This document shows positions 25,197 through 35,200 of a stretch of DNA of 64,000 nt, piece by piece (position 1 is the first letter of the stretch; every line of letters starts with the position of its first letter). This DNA is from Algibacter miyuki (GTDB lineage Bacteria > Bacteroidota > Bacteroidia > Flavobacteriales > Flavobacteriaceae). Under the pieces are notes generated by a model, which saw only the letters and a list, made by a program, of their open reading frames with translations, searched no databases and was not told the origin of the DNA. The DNA lies in the NCBI RefSeq assembly GCF_042427745.1, contig NZ_JBHMFA010000035.1. The stretch is one strand, 5' to 3'. The translations under genes were made by a program, and so were the position numbers.

Positions 25197-26786
25197 TTAA
25201 AACTTGTCAAAATTCTCTAAAATCTGCTTTTGTAATTCATTCCCTTTTTCAAAATGGGTTTGCAACTGCGCTTTTAAGGTTTCCATTTTATCTTCAAAAG
25301 GAATCCCATCATCTTCAACCGCTTCCGTACCTACGTAAATACCAGGAGTTAGTTTGTAATCTTGCTTTTGTACTTCTTCTAGGGTTGCGCTGTAGCAAAA
25401 ACCGTCGGTGTTATTATAATCACCTTTTATATTACGCCAAGCGTGGTAGGTTTCTGTTACTTTATCAATATCTTCATCGGTAAACACACGTAGTTTTCTA
25501 CTTTCCATAGTGCCCATTTTAGAGGTGTCTATAAAAAGAATTTCGTTGGTGCGTTCTCTATGTTTGCCATCTTTACCATCTCTATTTTTACTTAAAATAA
25601 AAATGCATGCAGGAATACCTGTGGTTAAAAACAATTTGTCTGGTAAACGCACTATGCAGTCAACCATGCTATGGTCTACCATGTGTTGGCGTACGTTTTT
25701 CTCACCTTTATTATTAGAGGTCATGGCTCCATTTGCCATAACCACACTTGCTGTACCTGTACCACTTAAATGGCTCCAAAAGGTTTGCATCCACATATAA
25801 TTGGCGCTACCATCGGTGGTAAATTCATCTTTTGGACCAAAGAGTCTTGGATCGTTTTCAGGTAAATCTTCGGGATGCCATTGGCTGACATTAAACGGCG
25901 GATTTACTATTATGAAATCGGCTTTTAAGTCTGGGAATTTATCTTGTAGTAAAGAATCTCCTAAGCGTACATCGAATGATAAATCGCGTAAGGCTAAATT
26001 CATTTTACATAAACGTAGTGTACCATCATAACGCTCTTGTCCGTAAATAGAAATGTTCTTTTTATCTCCATTATGGGCTTGTAAAAACTTAAGCGATTGA
26101 ACAAACATACCACCAGAACCACATGCGGCATCGAAGATTTTACCTTCGTAAGGTTCAATCATTTCTACTAGTAAACGTACTATACTACCTGGTGTAAAGA
26201 ATTGCCCTGCGCCAGAGCCTTCTGCAATCGCAAACTTACCAATGTAATACTCGTACACACGCCCAAGAATATCACTATCTGGATTTTCTTTTTCGGATAG
26301 TTTTGGGTTGGCTAATAGGTTAATTAAACCTGCGACTTGTTTTGCCGTTAATTGGCTTTTCACAAAAATACGCGGTAGAATACCTTTTAAATCTGGTCTA
26401 TAAGTTGCTAATGTTTGATCGAGAACATCGAAAGCATCATCTACCAAAACCTTAATATTATCTTGCTCTGCATTGTCTTGCAAGAATTGCCAAGTGGCTT
26501 TTTCTGGAATAATGTATGTGTTTTTAGATAGATACTCGTCTGGATCTTCTAAAACATAGTTTTGTTCCTCTATATCTTCGGTATAATAATCTGACGCCTT
26601 ATCTTCTAGTAAATCTTTTAAGGCATCTCTGCGTAACTCATAACGTTCGGATATGTGCTTTAAAAATATTAACGGCAAGATGTAATCTTTATATTGATTC
26701 TCGGCTACTGCGCCTCGTAATTCGTTTGCTGCTTTCCATAACTCCTGTTCGAAGTTAATATCTGCTTTTAGCTGGTTTTTTGACAT
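25197..26786 (-). CDS. hsdM: Type I restriction N6-adenine methylase subunit
   Basis: A 529-residue protein with the HsdM N-terminal helical domain (about 10-150) and the gamma-class N6-adenine methyltransferase domain: AdoMet motif FDAACGSGGMF (218-228) and catalytic NPPF (295-298). GQFFTPGSIVRLL just before motif I is typical. It methylates the host sequence picked by HsdS and is needed for the restriction complex. First gene of the operon. A short inverted repeat, GACTCT-2-AGAGTC (26812-26825), lies about 26 bp before its start. Confidence 0.96.
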   Translation of the reverse strand: MSKNQLKADINFEQELWKAANELRGAVAENQYKDYILPLIFLKHISERYELRRDALKDLLEDKASDYYTEDIEEQNYVLEDPDEYLSKNTYIIPEKATWQFLQDNAEQDNIKVLVDDAFDVLDQTLATYRPDLKGILPRIFVKSQLTAKQVAGLINLLANPKLSEKENPDSDILGRVYEYYIGKFAIAEGSGAGQFFTPGSIVRLLVEMIEPYEGKIFDAACGSGGMFVQSLKFLQAHNGDKKNISIYGQERYDGTLRLCKMNLALRDLSFDVRLGDSLLQDKFPDLKADFIIVNPPFNVSQWHPEDLPENDPRLFGPKDEFTTDGSANYMWMQTFWSHLSGTGTASVVMANGAMTSNNKGEKNVRQHMVDHSMVDCIVRLPDKLFLTTGIPACIFILSKNRDGKDGKHRERTNEILFIDTSKMGTMESRKLRVFTDEDIDKVTETYHAWRNIKGDYNNTDGFCYSATLEEVQKQDYKLTPGIYVGTEAVEDDGIPFEDKMETLKAQLQTHFEKGNELQKQILENFDKF

Positions 26787-26811
26787 TAAATGGTGATCTA
26801 AACTATAAAGT

Positions 26812-26825
26812 GACTCTAAAGAGTC
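26812..26825. promoter_or_regulatory. Short inverted repeat upstream of hsdM
   Basis: GACTCT AA AGAGTC, 26 bp before the hsdM start codon. It could be an operator for the restriction operon. The element is short and may be chance. Confidence 0.25.
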
Positions 26826-26950
26826 CCTATTGATTATTAATTATTGGAATTTATAAATTTAATAAAGAAATGTAATTTAAAACTCAAATACTGAAATTTC
26901 TTTCGTTATTTTAAATTCTCTTATACTTTAGCGAATGTGTTACTTAAAAA

Positions 26951-27364
26951 TCACATATATACCACACTCCCAGTCTCAACATCATAGAAGGGACACCTCC
27001 CCATTGAATCTATACTAATATTATTTATTGGTAAAAAACGCCCAATTATAAGTGTTTTGAGCTCCTGTATATCTTTTTTAGTAGCGGCTTTGTTTTCCTT
27101 AGCTGTGAGCAAGCTTTTCAAACCATCAACAACCGCCACACCAGCTGCTGCATTTCCAACACCGGCAAAACTCATTGCTTCAACCTTTGCTCCTTGCTTT
27201 TCAACTGTATTTTCAACTTTGCTTAATACTACTTCATTGGTTTTATTGCTTTGTTTTGTTTGCCAATGTCTACTTCGGCAGGAATTGGTGCAGAATTTTT
27301 GAGCACCACGCCTTTTTGGAATATATTCATCTCCACAATGCAAGCAAACTTCTGTTTTTTTCAT
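26951..27364 (-). CDS. Small zinc-ribbon protein of unknown function
   Basis: A 137-residue protein with an N-terminal Cys4 zinc-binding motif (CLHCGDEYIPKR...KFCTNSCRSRHW; Cys7, Cys10, Cys25, Cys29), a polar linker, an alanine/glycine-rich hydrophobic stretch (AMSFAGVGNAAAGVAVVDGL, about 63-82) and a lysine-rich C-terminal region. I do not recognise a named family beyond the zinc ribbon. It sits between the restriction operon and the integrase/partner pair, and a 15-bp inverted repeat abuts its start codon. It could be a DNA-binding regulator of the element; no counterpart lies beside integrase 1. Confidence 0.6.
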   Translation of the reverse strand: MKKTEVCLHCGDEYIPKRRGAQKFCTNSCRSRHWQTKQSNKTNEVVLSKVENTVEKQGAKVEAMSFAGVGNAAAGVAVVDGLKSLLTAKENKAATKKDIQELKTLIIGRFLPINNISIDSMGRCPFYDVETGSVVYM

Positions 27365-27402
27365 AATTATACGTAAATTGAACGTTAAATTTACGTATAA
27401 TT
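27365..27402. promoter_or_regulatory. Perfect inverted repeat abutting the zinc-ribbon gene
   Basis: Arms of 15 bp (core ATACGTAAATT), 8-nt spacer. It begins one base before the ATG at 27364 on the minus strand, so it is either an operator or an mRNA hairpin over the start codon. It also lies 3 bp past the restored end of the partner gene at 27405. Confidence 0.65.
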
Positions 27403-27404
27403 TT

Positions 27405-28127
27405 TCACTTTAATATTTTTTTGTCTAAACAAAAAACGCGTTCCAACAATAGTTTTTCCGCTTCCTTTTCTGTAATTACTGAATGTTTTTTAGATTTTTT
27501 CAATGATTTACTATCAACGTTAGGTAAATCTTGAACTTAATCACAGTTATTATTATCTGTATTATCAAGTGGCTTTATATACTGTTTTGAAATATCTGGA
27601 AAATAAGTCTGTATTTTTCCTAATACATCAAATTTACCTTGAGGAACGGCTTGCCTATTTGGATAAAAATGTTTTATAAAGGTTTCCAAGTGCTTTTTGT
27701 AATAAACAGTTTGGATCTCGAACAGCCCTTTTACCGTATTATCTGTATTTGACACTTGCTTTATGTTCCTGTTCATCCAATCGGTTATATAAAATATACA
27801 CTCCACTTGTTCATAATATTTATCCAAAATATAATTGAAATTAGACAACTCGCCATTGTTTCTCTCTTCCAATAATTTGTAGAGGTTTCTTTCCAACTTT
27901 GACGCTTTAAACAAAGCATATTTATTGTCTCTCCCTGTTTTATAAGGCATAGGGCCTTGCGTGGTATCCATAACCAGAATCTTACCGGTTATTTTCCCTA
28001 TACCTTTAACATATAGTGCATCCTTAATTTCTTTAGTAAAATTTTTATCGGGAATAAAGAACAACAGCACTTCCCATAGGTTGGGAATCAATCCCATAAA
28101 AAAATGTTCTAAAGGGGTTTCACTCAT
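27405..28127 (-). pseudogene. Integrase-partner protein, copy 2, interrupted by a stop codon
   Basis: The first 196 residues (27537-28127) resemble copy 1: LWEVLLFFIP near the start and KYYEQVECIFYITDWM in the middle. After the TAA at 27537-27539 the same frame continues to TGA 27405-27407 as DLPNVDSKSLKKSKKHSVIT..EKEAEKLLLERVF, which matches the copy 1 tail DLLKNVETPKLLKKKSPLIT. The full length (about 240 residues) then equals copy 1, so a single nonsense change has removed the conserved tail. The ATG overlaps the integrase stop by 4 bp (ATGA), i.e. translational coupling. A 196-residue product may still be made. Confidence 0.8.
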
Positions 28128-29437
28128 GATGTCTTTAACATTTTAGAATAATCCTCAGGCAATTCAGCATCAATATCTCTAAGGTATTTTTCAAGCGCTG
28201 ACATAGAAGAATGACCAGTTATCAGCATGAGTTTACTTTTAGCCTCAAATGGTGATGATCCTTTCATCAGGGCACGGTAAAGTTTGGTTATATAGGTATG
28301 CCTAAAACTATATAATCCATGGTTTTTACCCAACCCAAAATGATCTTTTACCACCCGCTTGAAGCGTTTTGAGAAATAATCCCTTCTGTTCCCTACTTCG
28401 GTTTCCCACATACCTCCAATTTGTTCGGGAGTGAACAAAACCATATCCTTATCAAATTTTGATAAATCTGGTAAATCATCCCACAATATTTCTGGAATAA
28501 TTTTAGTCTTTAGAGGACTGTTCTTTGCTTTGAACTGGATGGTTCTATCTGCTACATTAATATCACCTACAGTAAGTCTACAAACCTCAATAGGACGTAA
28601 AAAATTGTAGGAGATAAACTTTATATAGAGTAAAAGCATGGAGTCTTTCTTTTCTAAATAATCGAAAATAGCTTCTTGATCATTGTCTGTATAGGTTTTG
28701 TTACGCTCTGGTATCGATTTTAGCACAGGTATTTTTTTGATGAAGTTTGACTTTAAAATATCATTATCTTCCAATACCTGCATGATACTACTCAAATCCG
28801 TTCGGTAATTATTCCTATTTCGTGAACTCGTCTTATCTAAAACATCATTCAAAAACGCAGAAACTATTTGTTTATTTAATGCATCTATGGTTTTAATTTC
28901 TGAATGATTAGTATTAAGCCATTCTAAAAAATTCTTAATATGATTGGCATAGCCTCTTTTTGTGGTTGAATTGACGAGCTTCTCTTTTTGCTTCAACCCA
29001 AAATCAAAAGCTTCTTTCAAGGTCATTGCAGGTTTTTCTAACTCGACCCCCAAATCTTTGATTTCTGCTTTATCATGAACTTCGGATTCTTTGTTTTTTT
29101 CCTGTGAATGCAATCTTTGATATAATTCAGTGTTATCGGCATAAGGGTTATAGCCTTGTTTCAATAGCTTCAACAACACTTTTCTATAAGTAACCAGAAC
29201 AGAGAGTCTTTCCTCCTTTGTTTTATACTTGTTGGCATTGCCATAAAAAGGAGTTACCCGTTTTAATTTACCGGTTTTTGGGTGCCTATACGAAAAATAG
29301 AGATACCAGCGCTTTTTTAAATCGCCATTCCCTGAATAGATCTTTGGAGTTGAAAATTTTTTGTTTACTGACAAATCGTATGCACTTTCGTATTCATTTT
29401 GTGCATCTAAGGTAATTAATTCTTTTAAATTAAGCAT
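28124..29437 (-). CDS. Tyrosine recombinase/phage-type integrase, copy 2
   Basis: A 437-residue protein collinear with copy 1 over its whole length, including identical stretches around the active site. Catalytic residues: Arg281, Arg379, His409 and nucleophile Tyr418 (EKYLRD), with Tyr in place of the box II histidine. It begins directly after the T-tract of a terminator (29438-29467) and 55 bp from the intact tRNA-fMet, which is its probable integration site. Overlaps the partner gene by 4 bp. No promoter was found in the short gap to the tRNA, so tRNA read-through may supply its message. Confidence 0.93.
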   Translation of the reverse strand: MLNLKELITLDAQNEYESAYDLSVNKKFSTPKIYSGNGDLKKRWYLYFSYRHPKTGKLKRVTPFYGNANKYKTKEERLSVLVTYRKVLLKLLKQGYNPYADNTELYQRLHSQEKNKESEVHDKAEIKDLGVELEKPAMTLKEAFDFGLKQKEKLVNSTTKRGYANHIKNFLEWLNTNHSEIKTIDALNKQIVSAFLNDVLDKTSSRNRNNYRTDLSSIMQVLEDNDILKSNFIKKIPVLKSIPERNKTYTDNDQEAIFDYLEKKDSMLLLYIKFISYNFLRPIEVCRLTVGDINVADRTIQFKAKNSPLKTKIIPEILWDDLPDLSKFDKDMVLFTPEQIGGMWETEVGNRRDYFSKRFKRVVKDHFGLGKNHGLYSFRHTYITKLYRALMKGSSPFEAKSKLMLITGHSSMSALEKYLRDIDAELPEDYSKMLKTS

Positions 29438-29467
29438 AAAAAAACGGCTTAGAGAAAACTAAACCGT
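29438..29467 (-). terminator. Intrinsic terminator between tRNA-fMet and integrase 2
   Basis: Minus strand ACGGTTTAG, loop TTTTCT, CTAAGCCGT (one G-T wobble), then six T, then the integrase ATG. The same design occurs at integrase 1. It ends the tRNA transcript and leaves integrase translation to read-through. Confidence 0.75.
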
Positions 29468-29491
29468 TGTTTTTAATACTTTTAATCTTTG

Positions 29492-29564
<73 letters not shown>

Positions 29565-29635
29565 ATATAATCTAGAAATAATTTACTTAGCTTTTAACTC
29601 TTGGCTCATAATACCAATCAAATTATTTCCGACTG

Positions 29636-29665
29636 CAAATATACAACCCTTTTTAGATATAACAA
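29636..29665 (-). promoter_or_regulatory. Promoter of tRNA-fMet
   Basis: Minus strand TTG (29663-29665), 19-bp spacer, TATATTTG (29636-29643): an exact match to the Bacteroidota housekeeping consensus. The start point would be about 65 nt before the mature tRNA 5' end. Confidence 0.7.
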
Positions 29666-29841
29666 GCATTTAAATAGAAAAAAATTAAACTAAATACTAA
29701 GCTATTTAAAACGTGTGAGTTATAATGAATAAAAAAAATCATTTTTCTTTAGACTTATTGAAGTCTATATACTTTATAATTAATATTGATGAAAATACGT
29801 TATACAAATATTCCAAATCATTCTAAGCGAAGTTATATAAA

Positions 29842-29870
29842 CAAAAAAAAGGTAGCCATAACGACTACCT
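29842..29870 (-). terminator. Terminator of the LRR gene
   Basis: Minus strand AGGTAG, 9-nt loop, CTACCT and eight T, 36 bp after the LRR stop codon. The pairing can be extended by flanking A-T pairs. Confidence 0.8.
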
Positions 29871-29905
29871 TTTCTTCTTATTAATTATAAAAAACACTTC
29901 GAGTT

Positions 29906-30730
29906 TTATTCTTTTTCGATGTCCATCTCTGCTGTTGCAGATTCTGATAACATCATAGATAAGCTTTGCGGACCACTACCTGAAACTGAAACGTACTCTT
30001 GGTTTAGGTTGTTGTCGCTCACCATTAATGTTTTTAGCTGTGTTAAACGTATAAATTCTATTGGCAGATTTCCTGTAAATTGATTTACAGCAAGTATCAA
30101 TTCTTCTAAGTTATTAAGTTGTGCTAATTCGGCTGGTATTTCACCTTCCATTCTATTATCCATTAAACCTAGCTTTTCTAATTTTACTAAGGCATGAATT
30201 TGAGTTGGAATAGAACCTGTTATATAATTACTGCTTAATAATAGTTCTTTTAAATTAGTAAGTTGCATTAATGATTCCGGTAAGTCACCTGTTAGCTGAT
30301 TGCTATATAATCTTAAGTATTCTAATTGTTTTAATTGTCCGAGTTCCGTAGGAATATCTCCTACAAGCTTATTCATAAATAATTCTAAGGCGGTTAACTT
30401 TGTTAATTTTGCTAAGGCCACTGGCAATTCACCCGAAATTTTATTGAATCCTAAATTAAAAACTCTTAGTTCCGCTAAATCTCCTATCTCACTTGGCAAT
30501 TCACCTACTAGGTTATTAAATTGAAGATTGATTTCTACAACATTATTATCTTTCACTGTTACACCATGCCATGTATTTACTGGAGATCTTAAATTCCATG
30601 TGGTGTGCCATGCAGCTCCATTTGTGGAGTTATACAACGCGATTAACGCATTTTTTTCTACCGACGATACATTTGCAAACGAATAACTTGTTACTAGGCA
30701 ACAAATTAAAATAAGTTTTAAAGTTTTCAT
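29906..30730 (-). CDS. Secreted leucine-rich-repeat protein
   Basis: A 274-residue protein with a signal peptide (about 1-19, ICCLVTSYSFA), an LRR N-cap like region (ALIALYNSTNGAAWHTTWNL...TWHGV) and about seven LRRs of 23-24 residues (Lxx L xLxxNxLxGxIPxx type, e.g. LEYLRLYSNQLTGDLPESL). The pattern is the extracellular, 'plant-like' LRR class found in flavobacterial surface proteins. No T9SS C-terminal sorting domain is visible; the C-terminus is short and acidic. A binding or adhesion role is inferred. Monocistronic with its own terminator. Confidence 0.85.
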   Translation of the reverse strand: MKTLKLILICCLVTSYSFANVSSVEKNALIALYNSTNGAAWHTTWNLRSPVNTWHGVTVKDNNVVEINLQFNNLVGELPSEIGDLAELRVFNLGFNKISGELPVALAKLTKLTALELFMNKLVGDIPTELGQLKQLEYLRLYSNQLTGDLPESLMQLTNLKELLLSSNYITGSIPTQIHALVKLEKLGLMDNRMEGEIPAELAQLNNLEELILAVNQFTGNLPIEFIRLTQLKTLMVSDNNLNQEYVSVSGSGPQSLSMMLSESATAEMDIEKE

Positions 30731-30921
30731 AGAATGGGGTTTTTATTGTTCTCTCTTGTACGAAAGTACCCCATAGATAGATTAAAAACTATTTTATTCG
30801 CTGAAACGCACTAAATTTTAACATTTATACATCGTTGAAATACCTTTTTAAAAGGATAAGTAACATCAATTTGTACGACAATTACAACTCATCTTTAGCT
30901 CACACTCCGTTTACAAGCTCT

Positions 30922-32238
30922 TTAAAACCTTACATTTAAAAGCTGCCCACTAATTTGCAACATAAGTAATTCGGCTACTTTTGCGGTGTACTTTGCTTGA
31001 TTTCTGCTAAGCTCTGCGTTTAGTAAATTAAGTTGGGCTTGTCTAAATTCTATGGAATTAACTTGACCAATCTTAAATTTTTCTTCGGTTCTATCAAAGT
31101 TATTCTGAGCGGTTTTAATGTTATCTTCTTGAAGTTTAAAAATATTCAGCTTGTTTTGGTAATCGTCCCAAGCATTATTAAAATCGCGTTCAACAGATAC
31201 TAAAAGTTGTTCCTTTTGAATATTTTGTGCCTCCAAGTTTACTTTAGCATTTCTAACGTTGGTAATAGTACTACCTCCATCGAATAAATTCCAACTAAAA
31301 TTTACCCCTCCTGAAAACCCTGTATTTATAGAATAACTAGAAAAAGAGGCTGCATTATTATTGTTTTTGTTCCATCCATAACTTCCCGTTAAACCTATTG
31401 TAGGCAAATAAGCCGATGCTTGAGATTTTACGCTTAAAGTATTAATGTCTATGTTTTTGTTTACCTGTAAGATATTAATGTTACTCGTTTTCACATTCTG
31501 TAACAATTCCTCTTTATCATATAAGGTATTAAATGCGATATCCGATTCAACAGAAAAATCTGGTGCTAATGAATTTCCTAATACAAAGTTCAAATCACGT
31601 TTAGCATTTTGCAATTGCTGTTGGGCATTCATTAAACTAATACTATCATTATTAATATCAACTTCGGCGTTAAGGCTTGCTAATTTGGTGCTTTGTCCGT
31701 AATCGAATTGATATTGCGCTCTCACCAAACGATCTTTAGAGATAGCCAAGGTTTGAGTAATAGCACTCGAATTCTCATGCAATTCTGCCACATTATAATA
31801 AATGGAAAACAACTGTATAATGGTATTCTCGATAGTTTCTCGAGCTTGCAACTCGGTTAATTGTAAGTTTTCTTTAGATTGCTTGTAATCGTAAGAACGT
31901 CCTAAACCATCAAATAAAGTGTAATTCAAATTTGTACTGGCATTATAACTCGAACTTTCAGCACCTTTCAAAACCCGGTCTGTTCCGTCAGAAAACCCAA
32001 CCTCTGTATCGTCTAAATTATAGTTTGCACCCGCATTCCCCGTAAGGGTTGGTAAAAAACCAGAATTTAAAATATCAGCATTATTTTCAGCGATTTCCAC
32101 ATCAGTCTTAGCCAATTTAATACCGTAGTTATTATCTAAAGCCAAGCTTACGGCTTTTTCCGGCGTTATTAATTCCTGTGCAAACAGCGATGTTTGCGTT
32201 ATTAATACTAGACTTAAAAAAACAAATTTAATGTTCAT
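30922..32238 (-). CDS. TolC-family outer-membrane efflux protein
   Basis: About 438 residues from the ATG at 32238, which gives a clean signal peptide (MNIKFVFLSLVLITQTSLFAQ); an earlier ATG at 32271 lies inside the RND gene and is less likely. Two OEP repeats (about 20-215 and 235-430) with the long helical hairpins typical of TolC (e.g. NYTLFDGLGRSYDYKQSKENL and FSWNLFDGGSTITNVRNAK, in part). Forms the outer-membrane channel of the tripartite pump with the two upstream genes. Overlaps the RND stop by 11 bp, so the three genes are one operon. Confidence 0.92.
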   Translation of the reverse strand: MNIKFVFLSLVLITQTSLFAQELITPEKAVSLALDNNYGIKLAKTDVEIAENNADILNSGFLPTLTGNAGANYNLDDTEVGFSDGTDRVLKGAESSSYNASTNLNYTLFDGLGRSYDYKQSKENLQLTELQARETIENTIIQLFSIYYNVAELHENSSAITQTLAISKDRLVRAQYQFDYGQSTKLASLNAEVDINNDSISLMNAQQQLQNAKRDLNFVLGNSLAPDFSVESDIAFNTLYDKEELLQNVKTSNINILQVNKNIDINTLSVKSQASAYLPTIGLTGSYGWNKNNNNAASFSSYSINTGFSGGVNFSWNLFDGGSTITNVRNAKVNLEAQNIQKEQLLVSVERDFNNAWDDYQNKLNIFKLQEDNIKTAQNNFDRTEEKFKIGQVNSIEFRQAQLNLLNAELSRNQAKYTAKVAELLMLQISGQLLNVRF

Positions 32239-35200
32239 CTTCTTCTTTTTGTTCTTTAATGGCACGTTCAACTTCTTCTTTAGTCACTTTTTCTCCTGTA
32301 GCTAACCATTTGGTATTCTTTTTAATACCATTACTGAAAGCTAAAAATAGCGGTAAAACTAATAAGGTTAAAACGGTGGCATAAGCGATTCCGAATGAAA
32401 TTGAAATGGCCATGGGTTTTAAAAATTGGGCTTGTCTACTTTTTTCAAGTAATAAAGGTGCCAAACCTGCAACGGTGGTTAACGAGGTTAAGAAAATAGC
32501 TCTAAATCTAGATTTTCCGGCGTCGGAAAGAGCTAAATCGAAAGACATCCCTTCTTTTAAATTCGCATTAAATTTCCCGATTAACACCAAACCATCATTC
32601 ACCATAATACCAATTAATGCAATAATTCCTAATAATGATAAAATATTTACAGGAAAACCTAAAATCCAATGTCCCCAAGCTACTGCCGTTAAACTAAAAG
32701 GCACTAATAGCATCAGTAATAGTGGTTGACTATAACTTCGGAAGGTAAACGCAATGGTTATATATATCAGTAATAAAATAGGAATTCCAGCGGCTTTAAG
32801 TGATTTAGATAACTTGGAAGCCTCTCTGTTTTGTCCTTCAAATGATGCTGAAATAGTTGGATATCTTGATTGAATTTCAGGAATTACATTTGCCTTAATA
32901 TCGTCAATAATATCTGTTGTACTTGTATTCGGATCTTTTAAATCTGCAGAAACTTGAATTTCACGTTGACCTTCTAAGTGATTTATAGCCACATCGCCAC
33001 GTTCAATAGTGTAAGTCGCAATATCCTTTAATGATACACGCGCCCCCGAAGGCGTTACAATACGCATATCGTCTAAATTATTTATCGATTGTCGGTTGGT
33101 TAAATCATAACGCACCCAAACTTTAATTTCATCTTGACCACGCTGAAAACGCTGTGCTTGCACCCCGAAAAACCCAGAACGTACTTGCAGCATAACCGCT
33201 TGTAAGTCTAACCCCATTAAATAGGCGCTTTCTTTTAATTCTAAACGAATTTCCTTAATACCCGCAGGATCATTATCTTCTACATCCTTTAATAATGGAT
33301 TGGTTTTTAGAACTTCTTTCATTTCTAATTTAGCCGCCTTTAACTCTTCAATATTATTACTTAAAAGTGATACTGAAACGGGACTTCCTCCAAAATTACC
33401 ACCAGAACCAAAAATTAAACGCTCGGTACCAATAACGGGGCCTACTGCTTCGCGTAGCCTATTGGTAACTAAAGTTGCACTAATGCTATTCGGACGCTCT
33501 TCTCCAGGTAGCATATTAATACGTAATTGCCCGCTTGACGAACTTGTTAAGGAAACAATAATATTTTCGAACAACTCCTTGCCGGTACCTTTAAGATACT
33601 CTTCTGTTAATTCTTTATTTAAAATAACGGCTTTTTCTTCTATCATGGAAATAATAGAATCTGTTACCTTAACATTGGTTCCGTTAGGCATATCTAATTC
33701 TACAGAAACACGATCACTGGCCACAGATGGAAATAATGTAACTCCAATAACACCGCCTCCAATAGCGCCCATAGTGAGTATTAAAATTCCAATAAAAAAG
33801 CTTAATGATAGCATTTTGTATTCTAAAACAAAATCTAAACACGGACTATAAACCTTATCACGTAGAAACGTCATAAACCGATCGCCCATTTTATTAATGA
33901 TTCTCATTTTAGAGAAAAACTGTTTTAATTTAGATGGATTTTCATCTTCAACCGGTTTCCGAAGTGCTTTGGAATGCGCTAAATGCGCTGGTAAAATAAT
34001 CAAAGCTTCCACTAATGAAACCACTAAAGTTAAAATTACGATAACGGAGACTTCACTGAAAAACTCACCAATTCTACTATCCAAAAACAGGAATAACGAG
34101 AAGGCTAATAAAGTTGTAATAATAGCGGATACAACAGGTGGAATAACTTCCATAGTCCCATCGATTGCTGCTTGAATTGGTGTTTTACCTTTTTCGTAAT
34201 GCTGATAAATATTTTCGGCTATTACAATACCATCATCCACTAAAATACCAATCACGATAATCATTCCGAAAAGGGATAGCACGTTGATGGTGACATCAAA
34301 TTGAGCGGCAAAAATAAACATCCCTAAAAAGGAAACCGGTAAACCAAAAGCGACCCAAAACGCCAAACGCGTATTTAAAAATAAGGATAAGAAAACCAAT
34401 ACTAAAATCATCCCAACAATGGCATTCTCTGTCAATAATTGGGTTCTTTGATTTAGAGTGATCGATAAATCTCGAACGATATGGATTTTAACGTTATTAT
34501 GACTTTGATTATAACCTTCTATATAGGTTTTAATTTTTTCGGCGGAAGAAATTAAATCTTCATTATTGGTACTAGTTACTGAAATATCAACCGCTAATTC
34601 ACCATCAAAATAAGTAGATTTTGGTGTTTCAGAAAAACGATCTCGAATAACGGCAACATCACCTAAACGCACTACTTTTCCATCACTGGTGGCTTTTACA
34701 ACGATATATGACAATTCTTTTCCGTAGTACGATCTATTATTAGCTCGAATTAAATATTCTTCGGCATCGGTTTTAATATTACCACCTGTAACTAAAATAT
34801 TAGACGCGCTTACTGCTTTCGATACATCGGAAAAACTAATGTTGTATGCTAGTAAACTTGCTTCGTTAACTGCTATTTCAATTTCTTCATCCGGATATCC
34901 CGAAACTTCAATTTGCGAAACGCCTTCGAGCGCTCGTAAATCATTTTCAACTTGTCGACCTAATTGTTTTAAAGTTGCTAAAGGAATATTATTTCCGCTT
35001 AAAGCGAAAGAAATCGTCTCTCGTACAGCCTCTTGTTTGGCTACAATAAGCGGTTCCATTCCTGATGGAAAAGAAGGCACACGATCTACCGCATTTTTAA
35101 CTTCCAAAAGCATGAAATCTATATTTTCACCTTTTTCAATCTCTACTGTTATGGCACCACTATTTTCTCTAGACACTGAAGTTACCCGGTCTACACCACG

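Larger units (their letters stand above)
29565..29905. other. Non-coding 341 bp between tRNA-fMet and the LRR gene
   Basis: It holds the tRNA promoter (29636-29665), a short hairpin AGACTT-4-AAGTCT (29751-29766) and the LRR gene terminator (29842-29870). A 32-codon frame on the plus strand from about 29790 runs through the terminator and is not believed. Confidence 0.6.

Noticed and set aside
29790..29888. Plus-strand frame of about 32 codons before the LRR gene
   Set aside because: It runs straight through the LRR gene's terminator hairpin and has no promoter or conserved look.
32239..32271. Earlier start for the TolC-family gene
   Set aside because: It lies deeper inside the RND gene and would put a Lys-rich stretch in front of a clean signal peptide that starts at 32238.
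33300..33851. 183-residue plus-strand frame opposite the RND transporter
   Set aside because: Antisense shadow of a certain coding region; codon pattern follows the minus-strand gene.
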